Assembly (NCBI GenBank): GCA_963719345.1
Contig: CAVRCA010000012.1
Location: forward strand, 22,705-86,704
DNA length: 64,000 nt
Direction of reading: 5' to 3'
Origin: CAVRCA01 sp963719345
Lineage (GTDB): Bacteria > Pseudomonadota > Alphaproteobacteria > Acetobacterales > Acetobacteraceae
In this document: positions 9,439 through 17,893 of the stretch, one piece after another
Layout: every line of letters begins with the position of its first letter
How positions within the stretch are numbered: position 1 is the stretch's first letter
Notes under the pieces: generated by a model
Database searches by the model: none
What the model was told of the DNA's origin: nothing
Seen by the model: the letters and a program-made list of their open reading frames with translations, nothing else
Made by a program: the position numbers and the translations under genes

Positions 9439-10308
9439 TTATCCCACGACGACTTCGATGGGTGCGCTCGCGTCCTCCGCGACCAGAGGCGAATACCCGG
9501 CCGCGTCGCCGTCGCTCTGAGCCGGGATGCTCTGGTCGCCGAGGATCTCCACGCGCGCCGCACGCAAGCGCCTGATGCCCGGTAGCTTCGGCAGCAGATT
9601 GAGCGGCAGCGCGGCCCCATAGACGATGGCGGCCTCGGCTCCTGAACGCTCGAACAGCACGACCGATAGCCCGGGTTCGCCCGGGCGCGCCTCGGGATCG
9701 AGGACATACTGGCCGGCGTAGAGGCACCCTTTGCTCAGAACGACACTGGCGGCCTCGAACTCCACCCCGTCAGCGCGCAGCCGGATCGGCGAGAAGCGAT
9801 AACGGGTGAGTTCGCGTACGGTCTGCAGGACGTACGCACCTCGCCCGCAGACGCGCTTGAGACCGAGCGGCAGCCGATGCACGACGTGAGCATCGAAGCC
9901 GACGCCCAGCATCTGTACGAACAGGCGGGAGCCGCTGGCGTTGCGGAGCAACCCCGGCCATAGCGGTCGGGTGCGGCCGAACGCGAGCGCCGCCGCGACG
10001 GCGCGAGGCGCAAATGGCAGCGAAAGCTCATGCGCGAGCACGTTGGCCGTCCCGAGTGGAATGACGCCGAGCTTGGCACCGGTTCCGATCAGCCCATTGG
10101 CGATCTCGGCGATGGTGCCGTCACCGCCCGCGGCAACCACCAGCGACTCGCCCGCTTGCGCAGCATTGCGTGCAAGCGCCTCGGCATGGCCGGGTCGCGC
10201 CGTCTCCGCAATCTCCAGCCGGATGCCGTTCGCCACCATGACGTCCAACACGCGCCAGAGAAATTGCGCGCGCCGGCGTCCCGCAACCGGGTTGAAGATG
10301 ATCACCAT
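9439..10308 (-). CDS. Diacylglycerol/lipid kinase family protein
   Basis: A DAG-kinase catalytic-domain protein of about 289 residues. It begins MVIIFNPVAGRRRAQF, has the ATP-binding GGDGT in VVAAGGDGTIAEIANGL, and continues with LGVIPLGTANVLAHEL. These are the hallmarks of the DagK/YegS/BmrU lipid kinase family, which phosphorylates diacylglycerol or related lipids. TTG at 10311 precedes ATG 10308; the ATG is chosen. It is transcribed divergently from a PlcP/LpxH-type phosphoesterase and a GT4 glycosyltransferase. A role in recycling diacylglycerol to phosphatidate during lipid remodelling is inferred from that context. Confidence 0.92.
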   Translation of the reverse strand: MVIIFNPVAGRRRAQFLWRVLDVMVANGIRLEIAETARPGHAEALARNAAQAGESLVVAAGGDGTIAEIANGLIGTGAKLGVIPLGTANVLAHELSLPFAPRAVAAALAFGRTRPLWPGLLRNASGSRLFVQMLGVGFDAHVVHRLPLGLKRVCGRGAYVLQTVRELTRYRFSPIRLRADGVEFEAASVVLSKGCLYAGQYVLDPEARPGEPGLSVVLFERSGAEAAIVYGAALPLNLLPKLPGIRRLRAARVEILGDQSIPAQSDGDAAGYSPLVAEDASAPIEVVVG

Positions 10309-10346
10309 CAACGGCGGTTATCGCTGAACGGCAAGAACGACCCGTG

Positions 10347-10389
10347 TCCATGGAAAAGGCCAGCCCACCTTGTCGCACCCGTCCATGGA
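10347..10389. promoter_or_regulatory. Paired TCCATGGA palindromes in the divergent intergenic region
   Basis: The 221 bases between the DAG kinase start and the phosphoesterase start hold two identical 8-bp palindromes, TCCATGGA, at 10347-10354 and 10382-10389. Each is preceded by CCGT and followed by A, which makes an imperfect direct repeat with a 35-base period. The position between divergent genes fits a shared operator, but the palindrome is short. A much weaker resemblance to a Pho box (GGTCAT, four bases, then TCTTCAC) lies at 10451-10467. No convincing -35/-10 pair was assigned. Confidence 0.25.
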
Positions 10390-10529
10390 ACTTCAGTGAT
10401 GGACGTATGGCAAAATGATGAAATTCGCCGACCGCGTTCATTCGGCGGTTGGTCATGCAATCTTCACTACTCCCAGGAGGCTGCCGGGCATATCTGCTTC
10501 CTCGTGAAGGCAGCAGAGCCGGCCCATCG

Positions 10530-11351
10530 ATGAACGGACCTCGCTTCGATCGTGCCCGAACGGATTATCGAAGCATTTTCATTTCTGACGTTCACCTCGG
10601 CACTCGCGGCTGCCGCAGTGACTTCCTCGCCGACTTCCTGCGAAGGAATTCGTGCCAGAACCTGTTTCTGGTCGGTGACATCATCGACGGCTGGCGGCTC
10701 CGCAAATCCTGGTACTGGGACGCCAGCCATGATGAAGTGCTTCGTCTCATCCTGCGCCATGCTCGCGGGGGTGCCGATGTCACCTACATCCCCGGCAACC
10801 ACGACGAGATGTTCCGGGCTTGGCTGCCGCTCGGTCTGGAAGTCGCCGGAATCCGGCTGCGCAAGGACGCCGTTCACGTCACCGCGGCGGGGCAGCGGCT
10901 GCTGGTGATGCATGGCGACGAGTTCGACAGCGTGGTTCGCTACGCGAAGGTGCTCGCCGTCCTGGGTGACGGCGCTTACGCGGCGGCCTTGGTGGCGAAC
11001 CGCTGGTTCAACGCCGCCCGGCGCCGGCTTGGTCATCCGTACTGGTCGCTATCCTCATGGCTCAAGCGCCAAGTCAAGGAGGCGGTGAAGGCGGTGGACC
11101 GTTTCGAGTCCGCGCTGGCGAACGAGGCTCGGCGACGCGGGCTCGACGGGGTCGTCTGCGGCCATATCCATCATCCCGAAATGCGCGACGTGAACGGCAT
11201 CCTCTACGTCAACGACGGAGATTGGGTGGAAAGCTGCACTGCACTGGTGGAGCACCATGACGGCCGGCTGGAACTCCTGGATTGGGCAGCGCTCAACGGG
11301 TTGTCGTTCTTTCAGCCGCCGTCGTCCGGTGCCCTCCTGCCGGCAGCCTGA
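10530..11351 (+). CDS. PlcP/LpxH-type metallophosphoesterase
   Basis: A 273-residue calcineurin-fold phosphoesterase with all metal motifs: SDVHLG, VGDIIDGW, IPGNHDEM, MHGDEFD and CGHIHHPE. Genes of this kind are often labelled LpxH. The blocks LRKSWYWDASHDEV, GHPYWSLSSWLK and VNDGDWVESCTALVEHHDG instead match the subgroup containing Sinorhizobium PlcP, a phospholipase C that turns phosphatidylcholine or phosphatidylethanolamine into diacylglycerol under phosphate limitation. The glycosyltransferase 13 bases downstream resembles the Agt partner of that pathway. The assignment to PlcP rather than LpxH is inference from motif and neighbour. ATG 10530 begins MNGPRFDRARTDYRSIFIS. Confidence 0.92.
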   Translation: MNGPRFDRARTDYRSIFISDVHLGTRGCRSDFLADFLRRNSCQNLFLVGDIIDGWRLRKSWYWDASHDEVLRLILRHARGGADVTYIPGNHDEMFRAWLPLGLEVAGIRLRKDAVHVTAAGQRLLVMHGDEFDSVVRYAKVLAVLGDGAYAAALVANRWFNAARRRLGHPYWSLSSWLKRQVKEAVKAVDRFESALANEARRRGLDGVVCGHIHHPEMRDVNGILYVNDGDWVESCTALVEHHDGRLELLDWAALNGLSFFQPPSSGALLPAA

Positions 11352-11364
11352 CTTGCCGTCAGGA

Positions 11365-12390
11365 ATGCCTGCGGCCTCGCCGCATCGCACTCTCATCGTG
11401 ACAGACGCGTGGCGTCCGCAGGTCAACGGCGTCGTCCGGACGCTGACGACGCTGGCCGACGAGCTGCGCCGGATAGGACACGCGGTGGAGGTGGTCGGGC
11501 CTGACCGGTTCCGCACGATCCCGATGCCCACCTATCCCGACATCCGGCTCGCCGTGCTGCCCTCCCGCAAGCTGGTCCGCGCCATCGAGGCATTCGGGGC
11601 GGATCGGCTGCACATCGCGACCGAAGGCCCGCTCGGCCTTGCAGCCCGCCGTTGGGCGGTACGGCAGGGAGTGCATTTCACGACGTCGTTGCACACGCGG
11701 TTCCCTGAATACATTCAGGCCCGCATCGGCCTGCCGCCGGGTATCGCCTATGCCTGGATGCGTCGCTTCCACAACGCCTCGGACGGGACCCTGGTCGCCG
11801 CCGGCAGCTTCCGGGATGAACTGATCGGGCGCGGCTTCAGAAACATTCGTGCTTGGTCTCGGGGCGTCGATCTCGACCTGTTCCGGCCCGAGCCGCGCGA
11901 GCAATGGAACTTGCCGCGGCCGATTTTCCTCTATGTCGGCCGCGTCGCCGTCGAGAAGAACATCGGCGCATTCCTCGACCTTGACCTGCCTGGCTCGCGA
12001 GTCGTCGTCGGCGGTGGCCCCCAGTTGGCGGAGCTGCGGCAGCGCTATCCCGACGCGGTGTTCACCGGTCCGCTGTTCGGCCAGGCACTGGCGCGAGCCT
12101 ATGCGGGAGCCGACGTGTTCGTCTTCCCGAGCCTGACCGATACGTTCGGCCTCGTCCTGCTTGAGGCGCTCGCCTGTGGCACTCCGGTCGCCGCCTTTCC
12201 GGTCACCGGGCCCAAGGACGTCCTGGCCGAGGCCGCCCAGACCGTCGCCGCCATCAATTCGGACCTGCGCCAAGCGGCGCTCGAAGCGCTGGCTGGCGAC
12301 CGAAACGCCTGCCGGACCTATGCGGAGCGGTTCAGCTGGTCCGCCTGCGCGAAGCTGTTCCTGGCACAACTGGTTCCCATGCGTCCCTAG
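11365..12390 (+). CDS. GT4-family glycosyltransferase, Agt-like
   Basis: A 341-residue GT-B glycosyltransferase. The N-terminal block VTDAWRPQVNGVVRTLTTLA is typical of the SqdX / GDP-mannose-dependent alpha-mannosyltransferase-like subgroup. The middle contains HTRFPEY, and the C-terminal nucleotide-sugar site is FVFPSLTDTFGLVLLEALAC, with the E-x7-E-type glutamate. Homologues paired with a PlcP-type gene (Agt of Agrobacterium and Mesorhizobium) glycosylate diacylglycerol to make phosphorus-free glycolipids. Here it follows the phosphoesterase by 13 bases and probably shares its transcript. The sugar donor cannot be read from sequence. Confidence 0.92.
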   Translation: MPAASPHRTLIVTDAWRPQVNGVVRTLTTLADELRRIGHAVEVVGPDRFRTIPMPTYPDIRLAVLPSRKLVRAIEAFGADRLHIATEGPLGLAARRWAVRQGVHFTTSLHTRFPEYIQARIGLPPGIAYAWMRRFHNASDGTLVAAGSFRDELIGRGFRNIRAWSRGVDLDLFRPEPREQWNLPRPIFLYVGRVAVEKNIGAFLDLDLPGSRVVVGGGPQLAELRQRYPDAVFTGPLFGQALARAYAGADVFVFPSLTDTFGLVLLEALACGTPVAAFPVTGPKDVLAEAAQTVAAINSDLRQAALEALAGDRNACRTYAERFSWSACAKLFLAQLVPMRP

Positions 12391-12478
12391 CCAGGTCGGC
12401 ACTGCCGGAAACTGGCCGCCTTCCGCGGTTGCAAGCGGCGTGCTACCGCCCGCGGATGACTGGTCAGGGCCTAACCCG

Positions 12479-13162
12479 GTGCTGAAGCGTGTCTCGCGCC
12501 AGCCAGCCGTGCAGGTGTGCCTGGCCGGGCTGCTCGGTCTCTACCTCGATTTGGCGCTGCGCACGACCCGCTGGCAGATCGACGGCTGGGAGCACATGCA
12601 GCCGCACGCTGCTGGCGCTCCCGCGATTGCTGCCTTCTGGCACGAGCGCCTCGCAATGATGCCGATGCTCTGGCAAGTCGTGAGCCGCCGGGGGCTGGCC
12701 GCCGGATTCCCGACGAGGGCGCATGTGCTGGTCAGCCGCCATCGTGACGGGCGGTTCATCGCCGCCGTGCTGCGTCGGTTTAACGCCGACGTGGTCTACG
12801 GCTCGTCCTCGCGCGGTGGCGCTAGCGGGCTCCGCGCCATGCTCGCGGTGCTGGCCACTGGCGAGCACGTCGTTATCACCCCCGACGGTCCGCGTGGCCC
12901 ACGCCGACAAGCGGCGCCTGGAGTGGGCCAGCTCGCGGCGCTTTCTGGGGTTCCTGTGCTGCCCTGTGCCGCCCAGACAACCCGGCGGCGCGTTCTGTCG
13001 AGCTGGGATCGCATGGTGCTGCCGCTGCCGTTCGGCCGCGGCGCGTTGGTCTGCGGGCCGCCGATCTCGGTCCCGAGCGATGCCGGCCAGGCGGCGATTC
13101 CGGCCATTGCCTTAGCACTCGATCTCGTGGCGGAACGAGCCGATCGGCTCTGCGCCCAGTGA
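12479..13162 (+). CDS. DUF374 lysophospholipid acyltransferase family protein
   Basis: A 227-residue protein that begins, from GTG 12479, MLKRVSRQPAVQVCLAGLLG with an N-terminal membrane helix and then LALRTTRWQIDGWEH. The central block AFWHERLAMMPMLW carries the acyltransferase H-x4 type motif, and VVITPDGPRGPRRQAAPG is the DUF374 signature. The family usually sits directly upstream of waaA, as here, and is thought to acylate a lipid A or related precursor at the inner membrane. A second in-frame GTG at 12440 is possible. The last codons (TGCGCCCAGTGA) are part of a short direct repeat with downstream DNA. Confidence 0.9.
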   Translation: MLKRVSRQPAVQVCLAGLLGLYLDLALRTTRWQIDGWEHMQPHAAGAPAIAAFWHERLAMMPMLWQVVSRRGLAAGFPTRAHVLVSRHRDGRFIAAVLRRFNADVVYGSSSRGGASGLRAMLAVLATGEHVVITPDGPRGPRRQAAPGVGQLAALSGVPVLPCAAQTTRRRVLSSWDRMVLPLPFGRGALVCGPPISVPSDAGQAAIPAIALALDLVAERADRLCAQ

Positions 13163-13192
13163 TTTGTTTTCCAGTGAGTTGCGCCCAGTGAT
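13152..13192. repeat. 12-bp direct repeat at the DUF374 / waaA junction
   Basis: The string GCGCCCAGTGAT occurs at 13152-13163, where it spans the acyltransferase stop codon, and again at 13181-13192. A partial copy, CCAGTGA, lies between them at 13171-13177. This looks like a local duplication of the 3' end of the acyltransferase gene. It adds about 29 bases before waaA and places a stop codon in the waaA frame at 13175-13177. That stop limits how far upstream waaA can start. Confidence 0.6.
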
Positions 13193-13216
13193 ACGGCACG
13201 ATTGTGGGCCGGGGCG

Positions 13217-14461
13217 ATGACGGTCGCCGCGCCGGTTCTGAGGCTTCTCTTGCGGGCGCGGGCGCGGGCCGGCAAGGAACTGGCTTCGCGATTGCCCGAG
13301 CGACACGGTGTCGACCCGACGCCACGCCCGACCGGGCGCCTGTTCTGGCTGCACGCCGCGAGCGTGGGCGAAACCGTGTCGGTCATGCCCGTCATGCAGG
13401 CGCTCTTCGACCGCGCGCCGGCGGCGACCGTCCTGCTGACCACCGGGACACTCACATCCGCGCGCCTGCTGGCGCACCGGCTACCCGAATTCGGTCCACA
13501 TCAGGGGCGCGTGCTGCATCGGTTCGTGCCGCTCGACGTCCCTGCCTGGGTCGCCCGCTTCCTCGCCCATTGGCAGCCGGATGCGGCCGGGTTCGTGGAG
13601 AGCGAGTTGTGGCCGAACATGATCGCCGCATGCCGGGCGCGACGCATCCCGCTCGCGTTGCTGAACGCGCGCCTGTCGCGGCGCAGCTTCGAGCGGTGGA
13701 AGCGTGTCCCCGGGTTGGCCCGCGAGCTGCTGGCGGCGTTCGCGCGGATCGAGGCACAATCCGATGCCGATGCCGAGCGGCTGCGATCCCTCGGTGCCCG
13801 CACCGTCGAACGCGCCGGCAACCTCAAATTTGCGGCGCCGCCGCTGCCGGTCGATCCGAACGAGCTGCGCCGGCTGCAATCGCTGCTGGCCGGCCGTCCG
13901 GTTTGGCTGGCGGCCAGCACGCATCCCGCAGAGGAGGTATTGGTGCTCGCCGCCCACCGGATCGTCGCCCGGACGCACCCGGGAATGCTCACCATCATCA
14001 CGCCGCGCCATCCCGAGCGCGGCGCGGCGATCGCGCAGCAGGTCGCCGAATTGCCGGTCTCCCGCCGCTCGCTGGGCGAAGACCCTCCCACTGCCGGCGT
14101 CTGGCTTGCCGACACGCTGGGCGAGCTTGGACTGTTCTACCGCCTTTCCCCGATCGCCTTTATCGGTCGCAGCCTGATCCCGCCCGGCGGTGGTCAGAAC
14201 CCGCTGGAAGCGGCGCGGCTCGGCTGCGCGATCGCGACGGGGCCACACACCGCCAATTTCGCCGACATCGTCGATCTGCTGCGTCGGTCGGGATCGCTGA
14301 CGGTGGTCTCGGGTTCGGAGGCACTCGCGGCGTGGGTGGACACCATGCTGGACGACGCAGGCGGCCGCGAGGCCGCCGGGCGCGCCGGGATTGCGGCTGC
14401 CAGCGGCTACACCGAGCTTCCCGCGCGGGTGGCGAACACCTTGCTCGGCCTGGTTCGCTGA
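13217..14461 (+). CDS. waaA: 3-deoxy-D-manno-octulosonic acid transferase
   Basis: Transfers Kdo to lipid A precursor at the inner membrane (GT30 family). The protein has about 414 residues: a short N-terminal anchor ending RARARAGKELASRLPER, the N-domain with LFWLHAASVGETVSVMPV and FVESELWPNM, where the conserved catalytic-region glutamates lie, and the C-domain with LAASTHPAEE and FIGRSLIPPGGGQNPLEAAR. The frame is open back to 13178, so TTG 13202 is a possible longer start. Flanked by a DUF374 acyltransferase and lpxK, it is part of a lipid A/Kdo operon. Confidence 0.95.
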   Translation: MTVAAPVLRLLLRARARAGKELASRLPERHGVDPTPRPTGRLFWLHAASVGETVSVMPVMQALFDRAPAATVLLTTGTLTSARLLAHRLPEFGPHQGRVLHRFVPLDVPAWVARFLAHWQPDAAGFVESELWPNMIAACRARRIPLALLNARLSRRSFERWKRVPGLARELLAAFARIEAQSDADAERLRSLGARTVERAGNLKFAAPPLPVDPNELRRLQSLLAGRPVWLAASTHPAEEVLVLAAHRIVARTHPGMLTIITPRHPERGAAIAQQVAELPVSRRSLGEDPPTAGVWLADTLGELGLFYRLSPIAFIGRSLIPPGGGQNPLEAARLGCAIATGPHTANFADIVDLLRRSGSLTVVSGSEALAAWVDTMLDDAGGREAAGRAGIAAASGYTELPARVANTLLGLVR

Positions 14462-14469
14462 GGTCTGAG

Positions 14470-15462
14470 TTGCCCGTCATACCGGGATTTTGGGCGGCCA
14501 GAGGCGGCACGGTGCTGCCCTTTCTGCTGCGTCCCCCGGCGGCCTGCGTGGAATGGCTGACCGCGCGGCGCGTTTCGCGCCCGGGCTGGCGTGCCCCGGT
14601 GCCGGTGATCTGTTGCGGCAATGTCAGCGTGGGCGGCGCCGGCAAGACGCCGCTGGCACTTGACCTGCTACGCAAGCTGAATGCCAGAGGGGTGCGCGCG
14701 CACGCGTTGTTGCGAGGTTACGGCGGCAGCGCGTCAGCCACGCGGCGTGTCGAGCCGGACGATGATCCGATCCTGGTCGGGGACGAGGCGCTGCTGCTGG
14801 CTGCACTCGCTCCGACCTGGATCGGGGCGGACCGTGCGGCAAGCGCCCGGGTAGCCGTGGCGGCGGGTGCCGAGGCGCTCGTGCTCGACGACGGGCTGCA
14901 GAACCCGACATTGTGCAAGGACGTGTCGTTTCTGGTGATCGACGGCGGCTTCGGGTTCGGCAACGGTCATGTTCTCCCGGCCGGGCCGCTACGCGAGCCG
15001 GTTGCTGCTGCGGCGGCGCGCTGCCGGGCAGCGGTGCTGATCGGCGCCGACGAGACCGGGGCATTAAAGCAACTGCCGTCGGACCTGCCGGTGCTGCGCG
15101 CCCGCCTGATCCCCGGCCCCGAAGCGGGGACGCTCGCCGGCGTCCGGGTGCTGGCGTTTGCCGGCATCGGCCGGCCCGAAAAATTCTTCCGGACCGTCCG
15201 AGACACCGGCGCGCTGGTCGTCGGGCAGCGCCCATTCCCGGACCATTACCGGTTCACGCCGCGCGATCTGGAAAGGATCACCGCAGACGCGCACGCGCTC
15301 GATGCGACCGCCGTCACGACGGCCAAGGATGCGGTCCGGCTGCCGCCGACGATGCGCGTCGGGATACGCGTGCTCACGGTGAGCTTGGCATGGGACGACG
15401 ACGCGCCGATCGAGGCGCTGCTCACCGAAATCCTTACCGAAGTTCACCGGCGCTCAGGATGA
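14470..15462 (+). CDS. lpxK: Tetraacyldisaccharide 4'-kinase
   Basis: Phosphorylates the 4' position of the lipid A disaccharide at the inner membrane. The protein is 330 residues. Its N-terminal segment PGFWAARGGTVLPFLLRPPA leads to the Walker A loop GNVSVGGAGKTPLALDL. Then come LLRGYGG, VLDDGLQNP (the DDGxQ motif) and GIGRPEKFF, with FPDHYRFTPRDL near the end; these are standard LpxK blocks. No ATG lies between the waaA stop and the first conserved block, so TTG 14470, preceded by AGGT, is taken as start. The end overlaps by 29 bases the convergent SGNH gene. Confidence 0.94.
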   Translation: MPVIPGFWAARGGTVLPFLLRPPAACVEWLTARRVSRPGWRAPVPVICCGNVSVGGAGKTPLALDLLRKLNARGVRAHALLRGYGGSASATRRVEPDDDPILVGDEALLLAALAPTWIGADRAASARVAVAAGAEALVLDDGLQNPTLCKDVSFLVIDGGFGFGNGHVLPAGPLREPVAAAAARCRAAVLIGADETGALKQLPSDLPVLRARLIPGPEAGTLAGVRVLAFAGIGRPEKFFRTVRDTGALVVGQRPFPDHYRFTPRDLERITADAHALDATAVTTAKDAVRLPPTMRVGIRVLTVSLAWDDDAPIEALLTEILTEVHRRSG

Positions 15463-16483
15463 CGTAGTCGCCCTGCGGCGACGCGCGCCCGTTTGCCGCC
15501 TGAGCGAGGTCGGTCGCCAGCCGGTCGGCAACGTCTATCCGGTAATGCGCGGAATCCCAGTAGTTCGAAGTCATTGTCGGTGATCGGGCTAGGGATCATG
15601 AAGTCGACCAAAACCGTGCCAGGCCGGCCGCCGGCGATCGCGGTCACGCGTCGCTTGCACTCGTCCCACTCCTCGCGCACCGCGCCGGCCGTGGGGCGCA
15701 ACACGTGGTTGAGCGGGGCGAAGAACAGGATGACGCGGGTCCGGTTCGGCATGCGGTCGAGGTCGTTCCGCAGCAAATCCAGCGCCGGGTAGGGCAGATC
15801 GCGCGCATCGGCGGGTGCCGGCCCGGTCGGCATGGCCGCGGCTGCTACTTTGAGATGGAAAGCAACCCGCGCCGGGTCATAGAGGCGGTCATCGGGCACG
15901 AAGCTGGTGTAGCCCGCCCGACCATAAACCGGCGGCTTCCATCCGAGCAGCGTGGCGAATTGAATGCCGGCCTGTTGCACCGTGTAAAGGTTGAACAACT
16001 CGCGATAGCCGAGCCAGCGGTTTTTTCCATACATCCACTCGGGAAACGGCCGCGGCGTGTAGCGCTCGAGCTTGCGCGTCAGACACCAGATATCGTCGAG
16101 ACCGATGATCACGACCTTTGCCGCCGGATGCACGCGGAGGAAGACCTCGAGCAGCCGGGATTGCTCGTACGCCGTCGCGGCGTTCATCGCAAGATTGGCG
16201 AACCGGGCCGCCGAACTCCCGATCCAGCATCTCCGGCCGCAACAGGCGGCTGGTGGACGTGCCGAAAACCGCGCTGTCGAACTTTTGCGCGCGGGCCAGC
16301 ACGGGAAACGAGAACCGGGCATTGGTCGCGACCGGCACGCGGTCGAGCGGCGGCGACAGCGGCAGGGTGTCGAACGGATCGACCATCGCCACGAACAGGA
16401 AGATGAACCCGGCGACGCGCCCGCCGTGCCGACCGCGCGCGGGAAAAAGCGGCGCCAGGCGTCCGGCCCAGAACTTGAAGCAT
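15434..16483 (-). CDS. SGNH/AlgJ-like O-acetyltransferase partner of the MBOAT protein (frameshifted)
   Basis: The gene starts at ATG 16483, inside the MBOAT stop codon, and needs at least three frame corrections (near 16475, 16190-16215 and 15565). Rejoined, it encodes about 350 residues with an N-terminal anchor (RVAGFIFLFVAMVDPFDTLP). An SGNH-type serine block, AVFGTSTSRLL, follows, and then a Rossmann-like VVIIGLDDIW. The C-terminal triad block reads NYWDSAHYRIDVADRL and runs to a TAA at 15434-15436. AlgJ/AlgX-like proteins act in the periplasm and move acetyl groups delivered by an MBOAT partner onto a polysaccharide. The acceptor is unknown. The tail overlaps lpxK convergently. Confidence 0.75.
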
Positions 16484-17863
16484 CAGAACTGGAAATAGAT
16501 GAAGGCATTCTGGAGCCGGCCACCGGCGAGCAGCAGGAGGAACACGATCGGCACGCCGGCCGGCAAGGCGACCCAGCTCCGCGGCTGGAGTCGGATAGAG
16601 CGGCTTGCTGGCTGGTCGGCCCGAGCAGACTGATCACGGCCCCGCCGACCAGCGCCAAGATGGCCTCCCGGTCGAGCCGCACGCGCCCGAGGCCGTCGAA
16701 GCCGGCAATGGAGGCAAGCATCCGGCCCGCCGTGGCGAAATCCGGTGAGCGGAACAGGACCCATGCGGCCATGACGAAGAGCAGCGTCAGCAGCCAGCCG
16801 GCCGGGTCGGGCAGCCGCAGGCCGCGCTCGGACCAGACGTGATTCGCGGCCAGCGCCGCGCCGTGCAGCGCCGCCCCAGACGACGAACGTCCAGTTCGCG
16901 CCATGCCACAAGCCCGCCGAGCAGCATCGTGAGAACGACGTTGACCGCCTGCCGCACCGGCCCGCAGCGATTGCCGCCGAGCGGGATGTAGAGGTAGTCG
17001 CGCAGGAAGCGCGACAGCGTCATGTGCCAGCGCCGCCAGAAGTCGCGGACCGACACGGCGCGGTAAGGGGCGTTGAAGTTGAGCGGCAGCGCAGGCCGAA
17101 CATCAGCGCGAGGCCGATCGCCATGTCGGAGTAGCCGGAGAAATCGAAGTAGATCTGCAGCGTGTAGGCACCGCAGGCGGTCCATGCCTCGGCGGCGGTG
17201 AGCGTGTGCGCCGCGCGCCTGCTGAAACAGCGGGTCGGCTATCTGCGCCAGCGTGTCGGCCAAAGCGATCTTCTTGGCCAGCCCGATGACGAACAGGACG
17301 AAGCCGCGCGAGAGGTTCTCCCACATTTCCGGCCGGCGCGGGTCGGCGCGGAACTGGTCGATGATCTCGTTGTGCCGCACCAGCGGGCCGGCGATCAGTT
17401 GCGGGAAGAACGTCACGAACATGCAGAAGTCGAGCAGGCCGTAGATGTGCGGGTCGCCGCGCTTGAGATCGATCAGGTAGGAGATCTTCTGGAACACGAA
17501 AAAGCTGATGCCGAGCGGCAGCACCAGATCCCAGGGGTGCCAACCCTCGCCGAGCAGCGCGAACGCGGTTCCCGGAAGAAATCGGCGTATTTGAACAGCC
17601 CGAGCACGCGCGAGATTGAGCGCGACGCCGAACACCGGAATGAAGCCGGCGCGATAATGGGCAAACCATTGCACGACCAGCCAGTTGGCGAGCGTCAGTC
17701 CGACCAGCAGCGGGACGAAACGAAAATCCCACCAGCCGTAGAACACGAGCGATGCCAGCACCACCCAGCCCTGCCGCCAAGCGCGGTAGGGGGCGAGCGC
17801 GTAAAATCCGCCGAGCGCCACCGGCAGGAAGCCGAGGATGAACAGCTGCGAGCTGAACAACAT
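16483..17863 (-). CDS. MBOAT-family O-acyltransferase, AlgI-like (frameshifted)
   Basis: A polytopic membrane acyltransferase of the AlgI/DltB type that passes acetyl groups across the inner membrane. From ATG 17863 it reads MLFSSQLFILGFLPVALGGF. The family blocks are LPLGISFFVFQKISYLIDL, FPQLIAGPLVRH, YTLQIYFDFSGYSDMAIGLA, FWRRWHMTLSRFLRDYLYIP and GGLWHGANWTFVVWG, the last with the conserved histidine. It ends NAFIYFQF. These blocks lie in different frames: breaks are needed near 17620, 17575, 17205, 17090, 16905, 16860 and 16600. The downstream SGNH gene starts inside its stop codon, the usual AlgI/AlgJ arrangement. Confidence 0.85.
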
Positions 17864-17893
17864 GGGGCAGCGCGGCGGGCTAGCCGGGTGGCG

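Noticed and set aside
10451..10467. Possible Pho box before the PlcP-like gene
   Set aside because: Only one half-site (GGTCAT) is close to CTGTCAT. The second half is poor, so it is not listed as a feature on its own.
13204..14469. Upstream 420 codons of the frame that contains lpxK
   Set aside because: The open frame extends through waaA, but this part is Arg/Ala-rich without motifs. waaA is the real gene there, and lpxK begins at 14470.
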